Shown here in pieces: positions 11,401 through 23,581 of a DNA stretch of 64,000 nucleotides. Location: contig CM034237.1 of assembly GCA_019916065.1 (NCBI GenBank), forward strand, positions 44,723,084 to 44,787,083, in the 5' to 3' direction. The notes beneath the pieces are model-generated. The model ran no database searches and was not told the DNA's origin. It saw only the letters and a list, made by a program, of their open reading frames with translations. The stretch's first letter is position 1. Every line of letters starts with the position of its first letter. Position numbers and translations under genes: made by a program. Source of the DNA: Vitellaria paradoxa (taxonomy: Eukaryota; Streptophyta; Magnoliopsida; Ericales; Sapotaceae).

Positions 11401-13399
11401 ACATTTAATAAGATCATAAAATTATCACTTAGTATTTAATTTTTATCTAAATTAAATTTTAATATTTGATTTTCACGTGATAAATTAAAAATTAATTTAA
11501 TAATCAATATAAATAATGAAAGAGATAAGATTAAAAATTTGAAATAGATAAAAATTTCAATTTACATAAAATTGATTTTGTTAAATAGAATTAAATTAAC
11601 TATAGTCCCTAATTAAATAGAATTTTATTAAATAATTATAAATTAAGATAGAATTTAAATAGAATTTCAGCATTTAGTGCACAAAAAATTTAAAAATTTT
11701 AAGAATAACGAAAAATTTAATAAAATATAAAAAGTTACATTAAAAATCACATTACATAAAAATAGAACAAATTTTAGAAATTATATTTTTATATTTGAAT
11801 GAATAAATTAAAAAATAAGTCAAATAAGAGACTTTTCTTGTAATATGATATATAAAGAATTAAAATTTTACTAATAATAAAAATATAATATAAATTTAAT
11901 TAACAATTACATTAAAAAAAATAAAATCTAAAAAATTAGATATTATATATTTGAATGGATGGATTAAAAATAAACCAAAAATACATATGCAAAAAATAAT
12001 TTTAATGTAAAGGAATATCCTTTAATAAAACCAAATATGGTAATAAATCCAAGAAGAATATCAAATAAATTGAAAAATAACTATAAAAAGAGATTTCTCC
12101 TGTAATTTAATGCACAAAAAATTTATATTCTAACAACAATAAAAGATATGATAAAATCTAAAAAAATTATGTAAACAATCACATTAAAAATATAATAAAA
12201 ATTAAAAAAACCATACCTTCTATTTTCGAATGACCAAATTGAAAAATACAGTAAATAGAAGTTTTTTCTGTCATAAACAAAAAAAATTAAAATTTTATCA
12301 ATAATGAAAAATATAATAAAATTTAAAAATTAATGTTAACAAACACACTAAAATCAAACCTTATATATTTTAACAATCACCTTAAAAGATAAAATAAAAT
12401 AAAAAAATGCCAAGCCTTATTTATTTTAATGAACCAATTAAAAGTTAAGTAAAAAATAAATGCATAAACAAAAAATAATTTCAATATAAAAGAATATTGT
12501 CTAATACTTACCAAAAAAAAAATCACCTAAAAAAATAAATATAACAAACACATCCTCATACTTAATAACCCAAAAGAAACTATTTAAAAGAAACAACAAA
12601 TAATCACTCCCAACTATGTTAATAATAAGTAAAATCTATCATAATAAAATTTTAGTAAATTTTTCTGAGTGTGAATGTTATTTTATACCATTTTTTATCT
12701 CATTATGTGTAATAGAATTTTATGTGAATTTGTATTATAGTTCAAGTAGGAAGATATTACCTAATCTAATAAATATCAAATTATCTAATCTAATAAATAT
12801 CAAACATTTGATAGTGGTTAATCGAAATTACCCAGTTATTTATAAAAATATAAAAAATTAAAAAAAAAGTTATATGATAAATAGAGGCATAGATTAAATA
12901 AAAATATTAAGTAATATTAATGAATATTCCAATTTGAATAGAGTTGTGAATAAGTGGTAATTATGCACAATACTAATTCTTTTTAAATTATATAATTATA
13001 AATTAGATAATTATAATTATAATTATAAATTAATGTTAATAAATTTAAATATTTATTTTGATAAGATAATTATTTTTCACGTTATTTTGTTTAATATTGG
13101 ACTCAATATTTTTTATTTTTTTACATATTTTTGTTCCTTTAATGTTTGAAATAAAAATTTATTAAAATATAAAAAATAAAAAATAAGAACTTATATGATA
13201 AATAGAAGTGTCAATTAAATAAAAATTGTGAATAAGTAGTAATTATGTGCAATACTAATTCCTTTTAAATTATATAATTATAAATTAAGGTAACTATAAT
13301 TAAAAATTTATGTTGATAAATTAAAATCTTAAATTGTGAATAAGTAATAATTTTGTAAAATACAAATTTCTTTATAAGATAATTAAGATAACTATAATT
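8411..13399. other. AT-rich intergenic DNA without genes
   Basis: No coding region, RNA gene or well-bounded element can be supported. A 20-bp direct repeat (AAATTAATCCTATATATTAT) lies at 8713-8732 and 8893-8912, bracketing 160 bp that contain a small palindrome (TGACATAG..CTATGTCA). Around 10130-10200 and 10435-10560 composition is closer to single-copy DNA, but no ORF is visible. From about 10570 to 13400 the sequence is nearly all A and T. Confidence 0.5.
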
Positions 13400-15390
13400 A
13401 GGTGTCATGTGTCACAACTATACACATGTCGCAATTATAGCGCAAGTTTGATCCTATGTAGCACAAAATAGTTACAATTATGTGTTACATGTCACAACTG
13501 TAGTACAAGTTAAGTCTTATATACCGCAGCAGCATTGCCAGACTCTACTTTATATATATAACCAGTGATATGGCCTGTACAATGCACGAATTTGTTATAT
13601 TATATGGTTAAATTGAATATACTGTCATACTAAAATAATTAAGTTGCAGAAATATGTCTGAAAGCAATATATATTGTTACTTATGCAAATTCAATCAAAT
13701 AGTGAATGTAGAATAAATTGAAATATTGATACCATTAATAGTATTGATTCAATTAAATTCAAATTCTAGTAAATAAAATGAAAAGAAAAAAATTAGAAAG
13801 ATTGAAGAATACAACACTTATTCACATAATTAAACAATTTATATATCAAAAAGATTGAAGAATAACAGTACTTACATATGAAACCTTACAAAATATATAT
13901 CAATTACATATACAAACTTTCAAAAATTAAAATTTAAGTATGTACCTAACAAATTACAAAGTCCAAAGAAAATTATTGTAATAAAAAGTCTCTAAGAAAT
14001 TTGAGAGAAAAGAAATTTTCGTATTTATTTATAGATTTTACATACAAGTTAGGAAAGTTATATTTTATTTAAATTAAAATACATTTTGAAGTCATATCTT
14101 ATTTCAATTAAAATAATATTTGATCGAATTGAAAGTCCAATTAGAGAAATTTGAGAGAAAATAAGTTTTCATATTTACTTATAGATTTTGCATACAAGCT
14201 AGGAGAGTCACGTCCTATTTAAAGTAAAATACATTTGAAATCCTATCTTATTCTGATTAAAATACTATTTTGATCGAATTCAAAGTCCAAATCTAATAAA
14301 AGTTTGAGCACCTGGCACTTCAATTAGATTGGCTTATCCATTGCTAATTTTATTTTTTAATTTTTAATATTGTTTGATATTTTTTAATAAATAATATTAC
14401 AATATATATAATTCTAAAAAACAATGTTACTTTTTGATTTAAAATATATCACTAATTTTGTATAATGATAAAAATAATAAAGGTCATGTTACTTGTTAAT
14501 AAATTAACATTTTTATTTAATAAGTTAATTATTTTTTGTATTATTTTATTTAATGATAATAATAATTATTATTATATTTATTATTTTTAAATAATAATTT
14601 ATTAAATTATAAAAAATTAAAAATTAAAAAGTTGCATGATCAGTAAAAGCATATATTAAATAAAAATATGAAGTGATATCTACAAACATTCTATTTTAAA
14701 TAAAATTGTGAATAAGTAGTAATTATATACAATTCTAAATCTATTTAGATTATATAATTATAAATTTATGTTAATAAATTAAAATATTTATTTAATAGGC
14801 TAATTATTATTTTTGCATTATTTTGTTTAATAACAATAATAATATTTATTATGTTTTAAATAATAATTTATTAAAATACAAAAAAAAAATAAGAATATAT
14901 TTTAAATAAAAATAAAAAATAAGAAATTATATGGTAAATAGAAGTGCAACTTAAATAAAAATATCAAGTGATATTCATGAACATTCTAATTTGAATAAAA
15001 TTGTAACTTGTGAATAAGTAGTAATTGTGTAAAATACTAATTTTTTATAAGACAATTAAGATGACTATAATTAAACGCCACCAATTACAACCTTAGTGGA
15101 AGTTAAGTCTTACGTGGTATGAGATAGTTATACTTAACGCCACATGTCACAATTGTGGCACAAGTTACGTCCTACATGGCGCTGCGGCGTTGTCAGACTC
15201 TACTTTATATATATATACAAAATAGTTATAATTATGTGTCCCGTGTCATAATCTCAGCACAAGTTAGATTTTACGTGGATAATTAGGTGTCACGTGTCAA
15301 AAGTACAACATAAGTTAGGTCCTATGTGACGCAGCGGCATTACAAAACTCTACTTTCTATATATATATATATATAATATACTAAACGTGG
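13400..15390. repeat. dispersed repeat family ending CTCTACTTTATATATATA, at least three copies
   Basis: A conserved segment of about 130 bp occurs near 13400-13560, 15075-15215 and 15220-15378. It contains GTGTCACATGTCACAA-like and ACAAGTTAAGTCTTA-like motifs, then GCAGCGGCATTGCCAGA or close variants, and ends CTCTACTTTATATATAT. A second motif, GTGAATAAGTAGTAATTATG, recurs near 12950, 13210, 13330, 14705 and 15010. The pattern suggests a TE family with TA-rich ends, possibly Helitron-like. The class is not established because no hairpin plus CTRR end was verified. Confidence 0.5.
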
Positions 15391-17100
15391 GAATTTAAAA
15401 AGAAAATGAGATTAAGGGTGCATTTAAAGCATTAAATTTTGCTAAAATTTTTTTTTTCCAAAAATTTACAACTTTCTTTATACAAATAATTTGCAACTTT
15501 AACCAATTTTTTTCTTAATTTTCACTCATTTTTCTAATTTTTATCAATTTTTACTAATTTTTTTAATTAAATAAACTTTTTCGCACTTTCGAGGATAACT
15601 CCACGCATCCAACAATTTAAAATTTACTTCCATTCTGTTTTTGTTGCCAAAACTTGGTATTTCAAACAGGCACTGAGGACACGCACCAAGGAACATGTAT
15701 TTTAAAAAAATTATGATAAATAATAAAAAATAAAACCATATATTTTAATAAAAATATATTTGAACATGTATATCTATAAGTCACCTACAAGTTATTGATT
15801 GAAAACGTGTTATTTTATTTGAAACTGATATTTTATTTTTTATATTTTAGGTTCGGATAAATATCAAAATTATATAACGACCTCTAAGAAATTTTAAAAA
15901 TTAGATTTTGGTCAAATCGTATTCTTCTTGTGTTCCTTTCGTATCCATTTCTCTGTGACCAACAAATAAATAAATAAATAAATAAAATAATTAGTGTGTC
16001 CAATACATATCTCGTGGTGTCTATATTCGGTAAAAATATAATAATTTAAGTATCCGAATTTTCTAAGACTAAATTTGGAAAGAAAAAAAAAACTAATCTT
16101 TTATATTTGAGAAGAAAAAAAATTAACTTTTTTTAATAACTGATTTTTTAACTTTTTCTTAATTTAATTTTTTTAATATATAAAAAAAATTTAAAATGTA
16201 AGAAGATAAAAGAAGCTCAGCTACAATTTTTTTTTTTTTTTTTTCAAACAATCACTAAACCTCTGTTATGTTTTGGATCGCACGGAATAGTAACATTACA
16301 AATTAAATAACCAATATTTGCAACTTCCTGCATATCCAACAACGAGTAACATGCACGGTTGTAATTTGACTATGCCATTAGTCACGGTGAGCCTGACTGA
16401 AATTTGATTGAGAGGGGTCAAAGGACGTTATGGGTATTTTCTTTCAATTTGAGCAGGTAAATTAATATTGTTCAAAATTTGGTGGTTCAATACAATATAC
16501 ATATATAATAATGGGTATGTTTGGAGTAATGAAAATACCAAAAAAAAAAAAAAAAAAACAACGGAAAATATAATTTGGATAATTTTTCGGTTTTTGACAC
16601 ACATAGCCACTGTATAATTTTAACTTTTGTGTCAATTTTTTGAAGAGAAAAATTGTCTAAATGATTTTTTTGAGTCATCGGAACAATTTTAGATCAAAAT
16701 TTATTGAAAATCATTAAATATTTTTTGAGATTTGTAAAAAAATTATTGAGATTTACGAAATATTATTAGGATTTATTGAGATTTTTAAAAAGTTATTGGA
16801 ATATGTAAATATATATAAATCTATAAAAATTTTACAAAATACTATGAGTATAAAATGTGTTAGAGAATTTTAAAGGTTTCAAAAATTTTCAGTAATTTTC
16901 ATTGTACCAAAGACCCTCAATATATAAATACTTAAAAAAATTAAGACTACATAATTTTTTCTTTTTCCTTTTTTTCTTTTTAAATTCTGGTGACAACTCC
17001 CTTGATCCTCTATTGTGCGCGACCCTTGCATTTCAATCATCCAACCCATCCGATGGGATTTACATTGGTTACGCATAGGTGCAATGATCTCCCTCTTTTA
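15391..17100. other. AT-rich intergenic DNA without genes
   Basis: No gene is supported. MITE-like AT-rich fragments occur near 16050-16260 and 16500-16700 (the motif GTTTGGAGTAATGAAAATACC, poly(A) runs). The 16260-16440 segment has more even composition but only short ORFs with stops. Confidence 0.45.
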
Positions 17101-20060
17101 AGAACTAGCAATTGGCCGTATTTACGGGCATAGAAATATAATTCGACGTGTAAATAATTTAAATTTAAATTTATAAAGTAAATTTAGAAAGAAAATTATA
17201 AAAATAATCTATAAAAATAAAAATAACTAATCAAGAGAAATTAAAGTATCAGTATAATATTTAATAAAGATATAAAATTTTATTATTTATTATAAATAAT
17301 ATCGCATTTTTTTAAAATATTAATTTTAAAATTTTTATAACAAAAGTATTCAAAAAAATATGGGAAGAGTTAGAGATTTTATATGAAATGACCGAAAAGA
17401 TAATCAAAGTAAAAAGAAAGAGAAAAATAATTCTAGTCATTAAGTAAATCAAATGGTTGAAAATATCTCAATTTCAAAATTTTAAGTTTCTTTGATACAA
17501 AGAGTGTAAAACTGTATGCATTTAAAATTTAAGTTCTAAGCACATTAAAATTGAAATTTTAATTTAACTATTTATTTTAATAAATTTTTAAAGAAAATTA
17601 AATTTTAAATATATATTTTTAATAAAAAATTAGTTGACTTTATTTAATAGATATCCATACATTATTTAATAAATGTGTACATACATGTGCCTAAAAGCAT
17701 ATAAATATAATTTGGCGCATTAATAGCTCAAATTTAAATTTATAAAATAAGCCTAGATGAAAAAGTGTAAAAATAACTTATAAAAATAAAAATCACTAAT
17801 CAAAAGAGATTAAGGTATTCATACAGTGCTTAGTAAAGGTATAAAATTTTATTATTTATTACAAATATTATCACATTTTTTAAAATATTAATTTAAAAAT
17901 CTTTTATTAAAAAATATTCAAAAACAATATGAGAAGAGTGGGAAAAAAAGAAAAATAATTCTGACCATTGAGTAAATCTAACAATTGAAAATATCTTAAA
18001 TTCAAAATTTTAAGGTTTTTTATTATATAAATCACTAACTAAAAAAGATTAAGGCATCCATACAGTACTTAATAAAGGTATAAAATTTTATTATTTATTA
18101 CAAATATTATCACTTTTTTAAAATATTAATTTAAAATGTTTTATATGAAAAATATTAAAAAAAATATGGGAAGAGTGAGAGAAAAAGAAAAAAATATAAT
18201 CCCGACCATATAGTAAATCCAATAATTGAAAATATTTATAAATGACAGAAAGAATGTAAAAGTTTATGTAATTAAAATTTAAGTTTTAAGCACATTAAAA
18301 TTAAAATTTTAATTTTTAATAAAATTTTGAAGAAAATTAAAGTTTAAATATATTTTTTAAAATAAAAAATTTAGTTGACTTTTGTCTGATAAACATCCAT
18401 ATATTGTTTAATAAATATGTACAATTTTATTATTTATTACAAATATTATCACATTTTTTAAAATTTTAATTTAAAAACTTTTATATATAAAAAGTATTCC
18501 AAAAAATATGAAAAGAGTAATAACTTATGTTTTCATGTGATGTAACCGAAAAGACAACTAAAGTAGAGAGGAAAAGAAGTAATTCTGACAATTGAAAAAA
18601 TTTAACGGTTAAAAATGTACAAATATCAAATTAATGAGTTATATTATTGTATAAATAAAAAGGCAAAGTTGTGACAGTCGAGACTATCAATCCATGTTCA
18701 TGGATTTGAATTTCATGTGGACTAATGGTTACTGATCTAATAGTGGTGAAACTTTGATGACATATGACAAATGTCAAAAAAAATAATTAATTTTTTTATT
18801 TATTTAAAATTAAGAAAAATATAGTTTGTATAATTTTACAAAATATAATATACATATTATATATAATTTACGTTTGAAATGAAAAAAATATTAAAAAACA
18901 GTGAAAAATATTGAAAAACTTTAAAAGTTATTCACTTTTTATCTTACTACACGAATTATGAACTCACGACTTATCTCATTTTATCTTACTTTTTTATCAA
19001 TTTAAACTCACTAATTTTATATTAATTTAAAATGTTTTATATAAAAAAAAGTATTCAAAAAATATGGAAAGAATAAGAGAAAAGGAAAATAATTTTAACC
19101 ATTGAACAAATTAAAGAAAATTAAATTAATTTAAATGTTTATTTTTAATACAATTTTAAAGAAAATTAAAGTTCAAATATATTTTTTTAAATAAAAAAAT
19201 TTAGTTGACTTTGTTTAATAAGTATACATATATTTGTTTAATAAATATATACAATTTTATTATTGATTACAAATATTATCATATTTTTCAAAATATCAAT
19301 TTAAAAACTTTTGTATATAAAAAGTATTTAAAAAATATATAGAAAGAATAAGGGATTATGTTTTCATGTGATAGAATCGAAAAAACAACCAAAATGGAGA
19401 GGGAAAAAAAAGTAATCTTGGCTATTGAGTAAATCTAACAGTTGAAAAAATCTTAAATTCAAAATTTAAAATTTCCTTATTATATAAATGATACAAAGAG
19501 TGAAAAAGTGTATGTATTTATAATTTAATTTTTAAGCATATTAAAATTAAAATTTTAATTTAAATATTTATTTTTTAATAAAATTTTAAAGAAAATTAAA
19601 GTTTGAATATATTTTTAAAATAAAAAAAATTAGCTGAATTTGTCTAATTGGTATCCATATATTGCTTAATAAATGTGTATAATTTTATTATTTATTATAA
19701 ATATTATCAATTTTTTAAAATATTAATTTAAAAACTTCTATATATAAAAAGTATTCTAAAAATATATGGGAGGAGTGGGAATTTATATTTTCATGTGAAG
19801 AGCGAGAGTTTATATTTTCATGTAATCTGACCAAAAAAATAATTAAAGTAAAGAGGGAAAGAAGTAATTCTGATCATTTAATAATCTAACAGTTGAAAAT
19901 ATACAAATATCAAATCGATGAGTTAGATACATATGACAGTCGAGACTATCAATTCATATTTATTCATTTGAGTTTCACGGTCTTGTTGATTTAATAGTGG
20001 TGAAACTTTAATCACGTAGGACAAATGTCAAAAAAAATTAATTCTCTATTTATTTTAAAT
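17100..20060. repeat. diverged long tandem-like repeat array
   Basis: Modules recur in the same orientation. One is ATAAAATTTTATTATTTATT followed by ATATTATCACATTTTTT. Another is TATAAAAAGTATTCAAAAAA followed by ATATGGGAAGAGT. A third is AATAATTCTGACCATTGAGT followed by AAATCTAACAATTGAAAATAT. They appear near 17280-17480, 17840-18010, 18080-18240, 18420-18620, 19010-19110, 19255-19460 and 19680-19900. A further module GACAGTCGAGACTATCAAT, continued by GTGGTGAAACTTTGATGACATATGACAAATGTC-like sequence, occurs near 18675-18785 and 19935-20040. Individual copies have many indels, so this is an old array. Confidence 0.55.
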
Positions 20061-21393
20061 TGAGAAAAATATAATTTATATAACTTTACAAAATATAATA
20101 AGATTTGAATTTTAAATTTCTAAATTTGAAAAAATACTCAAAATTTAAAAGACTGGCATGCACAAAAAAAAAAAAAAAAAAAAAAAACATCCACATCCTG
20201 TCGAACATATATACGAAAGCATGTGGCCGAATGACTTGTCCGTTAACCCCTTCCTCAGCATCACCAGCCAAGAGCCACGTAGGACAAATGTCACGTTAAT
20301 GGGAGATAATATATTATATAGATATTTACTCGCAGTACTCAAAATAAAAAAACAAGGCTTTTATGGTCGGTGTATCATTAGCACTCCATGCAATATAAAA
20401 GAGAGTCAAATCAACAACATTTACGTAACTTGTACTCATAAAATATCCCCCTTATTTTTTTAAAAAAAAGTAGGTATTTAAGTTAATTTATATGTATCTT
20501 AATTAATTTTAATTTTAAAATTAATGATTAGATAAATTTTTCGATAATCCTAAAAGGAATCAAATTAATAATGACGAAAAGTAAACACAAGATTCTAACA
20601 GTTGGGCTGCCGCCCAGAATTCTTGTAAAGTACTACCTGTTTCGGTCGGCCTGTGGAAGCCAATTGGATCACAAGATGCGATACTTTGAGTGAGGGATTC
20701 AGTTATTTAACATGGTTGGCAAATCCCAGAAGCCAGCAATTAGATGGAGGGTTGTGCGACAGTGGGCTACGTCAAGGATGTAAGCACGCAATGCAATATT
20801 AATTACCTGCATTAAAATATAATAGCAGAACCTAAGCTTATGATTATGCATCACGTGGACAGGTTGGAAACTGAGTGGATTGTTACAGCGATTAAGCTCT
20901 ATTTATTTTTGAAAACAAGAAAAACATTTGGTTTAATTTTGTGTAAAACATTTTTGAGAAAAATTTTTATGTTTTAAAAAAAGAAAAATAACTTAAATTA
21001 AACACACTTGGTCACCTGTATTTTTAAAATTCGTATTAAAAGACAAAAAATAAATTTACACATAAAATATAAAATGATAAAAAAAATTATTTTGAGTCTT
21101 TTTGACCCAGCAAATGACAATTTCAAAGTATAAAAAAAAGTTAAATTAAATGTATTTTTAGTATTTTTAAAATAAGAATCTCAAAATAGAAAGTAAAAAA
21201 TAAAATATTTTTTAAAAATATAAACAATGTATTTTGGGAATTGAGATGAAATAAGGAGCAAAAAAAAAAAAAAAAAAAAAAAAAACTTGATCTCTCAACG
21301 GATTGCCAAGAGGATCACAGGCAGCCATCTGCTCGATCGCCACCTGCACCGACTCCCACGAAAGCAAACCGGCCTGTGAGATGAAGGTTGACC

Positions 21394-21440
21394 TTGCCAG
21401 GAATATTCTTTTTTTTGGGAAGCTTTGCCAGGAATATTCT
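21394..21440 (-). repeat. micro-insertion: T7 plus GGGAAGCT with 16-bp direct repeats
   Basis: The 16-mer TTGCCAGGAATATTCT occurs exactly at 21394-21409 and 21425-21440. The 15 bases between are TTTTTTTGGGAAGCT. This is the same architecture as at 5806-5858. Confidence 0.7.
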
Positions 21441-22475
21441 AACCCACAAACTATTCGATGACAACTAAAGATGCCAAAGACATATATCACGTGGGTATTT
21501 AATAATTTTTTAACATATAATTAAAAAAATATACCATTACATAAAGTTGTTGATTGTAAAGTTTAAAATTTATGAAGTTCAAATTTTAGTAATTTTTTAT
21601 AATACTCTTTAACTTCTCGATGTATAATTTTTAAAATTAAATAAAATAACTCCTGAATTTATTTCACACATTTTCAATTTTAATAATATCATTTTTTTTT
21701 TTATACTTCTAATTGCTGATCACAAGTATTGTGTATTGAATAGTAGAACCTTCAAATTATAAAATCATTAATTAATCTCACATTTTATTATGTATCATAT
21801 ATTTAATTCATATATTGAATTTTTGAATTCTTGTACATATAATACATTCATATATATATAAGAAATAAAAATATATGACGGAGCTGAATAGATTGCACTT
21901 TCAGTTGCAGGTGACGTAACACCTTGGCCATTGGTTACTCATAAACTTGACCGAGTTGAATGGATTGGTGTTTTGGGTAACTGGTTCTGTTTTGTAATTA
22001 TGTTGCTCCAAAATATGCTGGTACTGACGTGTTGAATGAGATAAGTGATGCGCATTGTTTTGGGATTCTTCTTATGGAGCCTTGTGGATTATAGCCGGCG
22101 TCTCCGGGGAGGCTTGTGCTCTATTTCCAAACTACATGACATCATAATACTTACCATGAGATTTTTCTCAAATTAGGCCTGTTTTGTAATTTTATTGGTG
22201 AAGCAACATGGTTTCAAACTTATTTTTCAAATCCATGTAATCCACAAAAAAAAGTGCTTTGCAACCTCGTCTCTGCACAATTTTTTCTTCAGAGTCATGG
22301 TTCACAAACACGACTCCAATGATGAACCACGACCTACAGCTTTAATAAAAGCGGTGTTACAAAATATGACTTCAATGCAATTGTGTTTGTGAACCATGAC
22401 TTTAATGATTAAGTTATGCTTTGAGAATGTGATTTCAAACTAAAATCGTGAGTGGAAACCATGACTTCAACCACA

Positions 22476-22488
22476 ACCTGTCTTGGAT

Positions 22489-22521
<33 letters not shown>

Positions 22522-22546
22522 CGGCAAGTACCTGCCTTGGATAGTT
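22476..22546 (-). repeat. micro-insertion: T29 plus CGGCAAGT with 17-bp direct repeats
   Basis: ACCTGTCTTGGATAGTT (22476-22492) and ACCTGCCTTGGATAGTT (22530-22546) differ at one base and flank 29 T followed by CGGCAAGT. On the minus strand this is ACTTGCCG plus a poly(A) tail, consistent with an extremely 5'-truncated retroposition. Confidence 0.7.
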
Positions 22547-22723
22547 GCCATAAGACATGATTAAGACGTAGACTTTGCCGAATGCCTTAAAATATAGGTG
22601 AAGATTGTGTTCAAAGTTGTCTATGCAAATGCATGCACCGTGTTGTCTTAATGTGAAAGTCACATCCATTTTGTTGTGATCTCCTTGCCTAGTTCTCTAT
22701 TTAGGATTGATTTTTCATCTAGC

Positions 22724-22757
<34 letters not shown>
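22724..22757. repeat. (ATT)n microsatellite
   Basis: A perfect trinucleotide run of about eleven units. Confidence 0.9.
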
Positions 22758-23452
22758 TTCCTTCAATAAAACATGGCGTTTCAGGCCCGTAAAGTTGGAA
22801 GAGAACATGGACGCTCGCATCGTTACATTATAAAGGAGAGGTTGATGGAGGAGTGTGCAATTGAATCGGGCGCCAGTAGCTGGCACGAGAGTGCCCAAAC
22901 CGGCAAGTCACAGTGGAGAAAGCAAGAACCTGGAGAGGAGCAATAACCTCAACCTGTCCTCTGTAATTCATTCACTTGTACATGCCAGTTGTTTGACTGT
23001 TGTAGAATTTTTTTTCTCTCTTTTTTCCTCTCAGCCCTTTTTGCATTGATTCAATTGGATAATATTTGTGTGATCTTCGAGCTTTATGGGCAAGTCAATT
23101 TTCTTAATGTGTAGTCTGGAAAACATGGAAAAAAAAAAAAGGGCGAGTACCCAGTTCTTCACTCAATTTTCTCAAGTCTCCGCCGTGTTATGCCTTGCAT
23201 TTATTTAAAAATTGCAAAGTCTATACATATGTGTCATATCATGCCGGTGTCTTGAGTCAGTGTCTGTGCTTGATAGGACTGCTCACACCGCTCACTCTCA
23301 AAGTAATACTAGCAAAATTTCAGCACACTTTGGTCTTTGATTTAACATTGGTGTGCATATGGCCATGCTATATATGGTTTTTGGGCATGCAACCTATACT
23401 CGCACAGGCAAACCACAAAAAACAAGTAAATTGTGAAAAGTTATATCGATAT

Positions 23453-23486
23453 TTTATTGAAATATTAGCTTATTTCAGCCTTTATT
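23453..23486 (-). terminator. putative polyadenylation signals of the subtilase gene
   Basis: Two AATAAA hexamers on the minus strand (TTTATT at 23481-23486 and 23453-23458) lie about 96 and 124 bp past the stop codon. That is a usual distance for a plant 3' UTR, but in AT-rich DNA the hexamer is common by chance. Confidence 0.35.
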
Positions 23487-23581
23487 GTATTTAGTAACCG
23501 AGTATTGCTTAGTACTTATAAAGTATAGGCATAGTTCTTCAATGTTCGTAGTTACAAGTAGCTGTTGATCACGAGCATGTT

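Larger units (their letters stand above)
20061..23450. other. intergenic DNA upstream of the subtilase 3' end; no supported gene
   Basis: The stretch contains poly(A) tracts (about 20163-20187 and 21260-21284), an (ATT)n microsatellite at 22724-22757 and two micro-insertions (21394-21440, 22476-22546). A 57-codon plus-strand ORF (22773-22946) and a minus-strand coding-like stretch (about 21290-21470) have coding-like composition but no family I recognise. A segment at 21890-22130 also looks coding-like (GDVTPWPLVTHKLDRVEWIG on the plus strand) and is interrupted. Confidence 0.4.

Noticed and set aside
17100..20060. CRISPR-like array
   Set aside because: The repeated modules are long, diverged and AT-rich with no uniform spacers, and the DNA is a plant nuclear genome.
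20086..20463. ORFs of 61-101 codons around the poly(A) tract
   Set aside because: Built on a homopolymer and low-complexity sequence; no domain or splice context.
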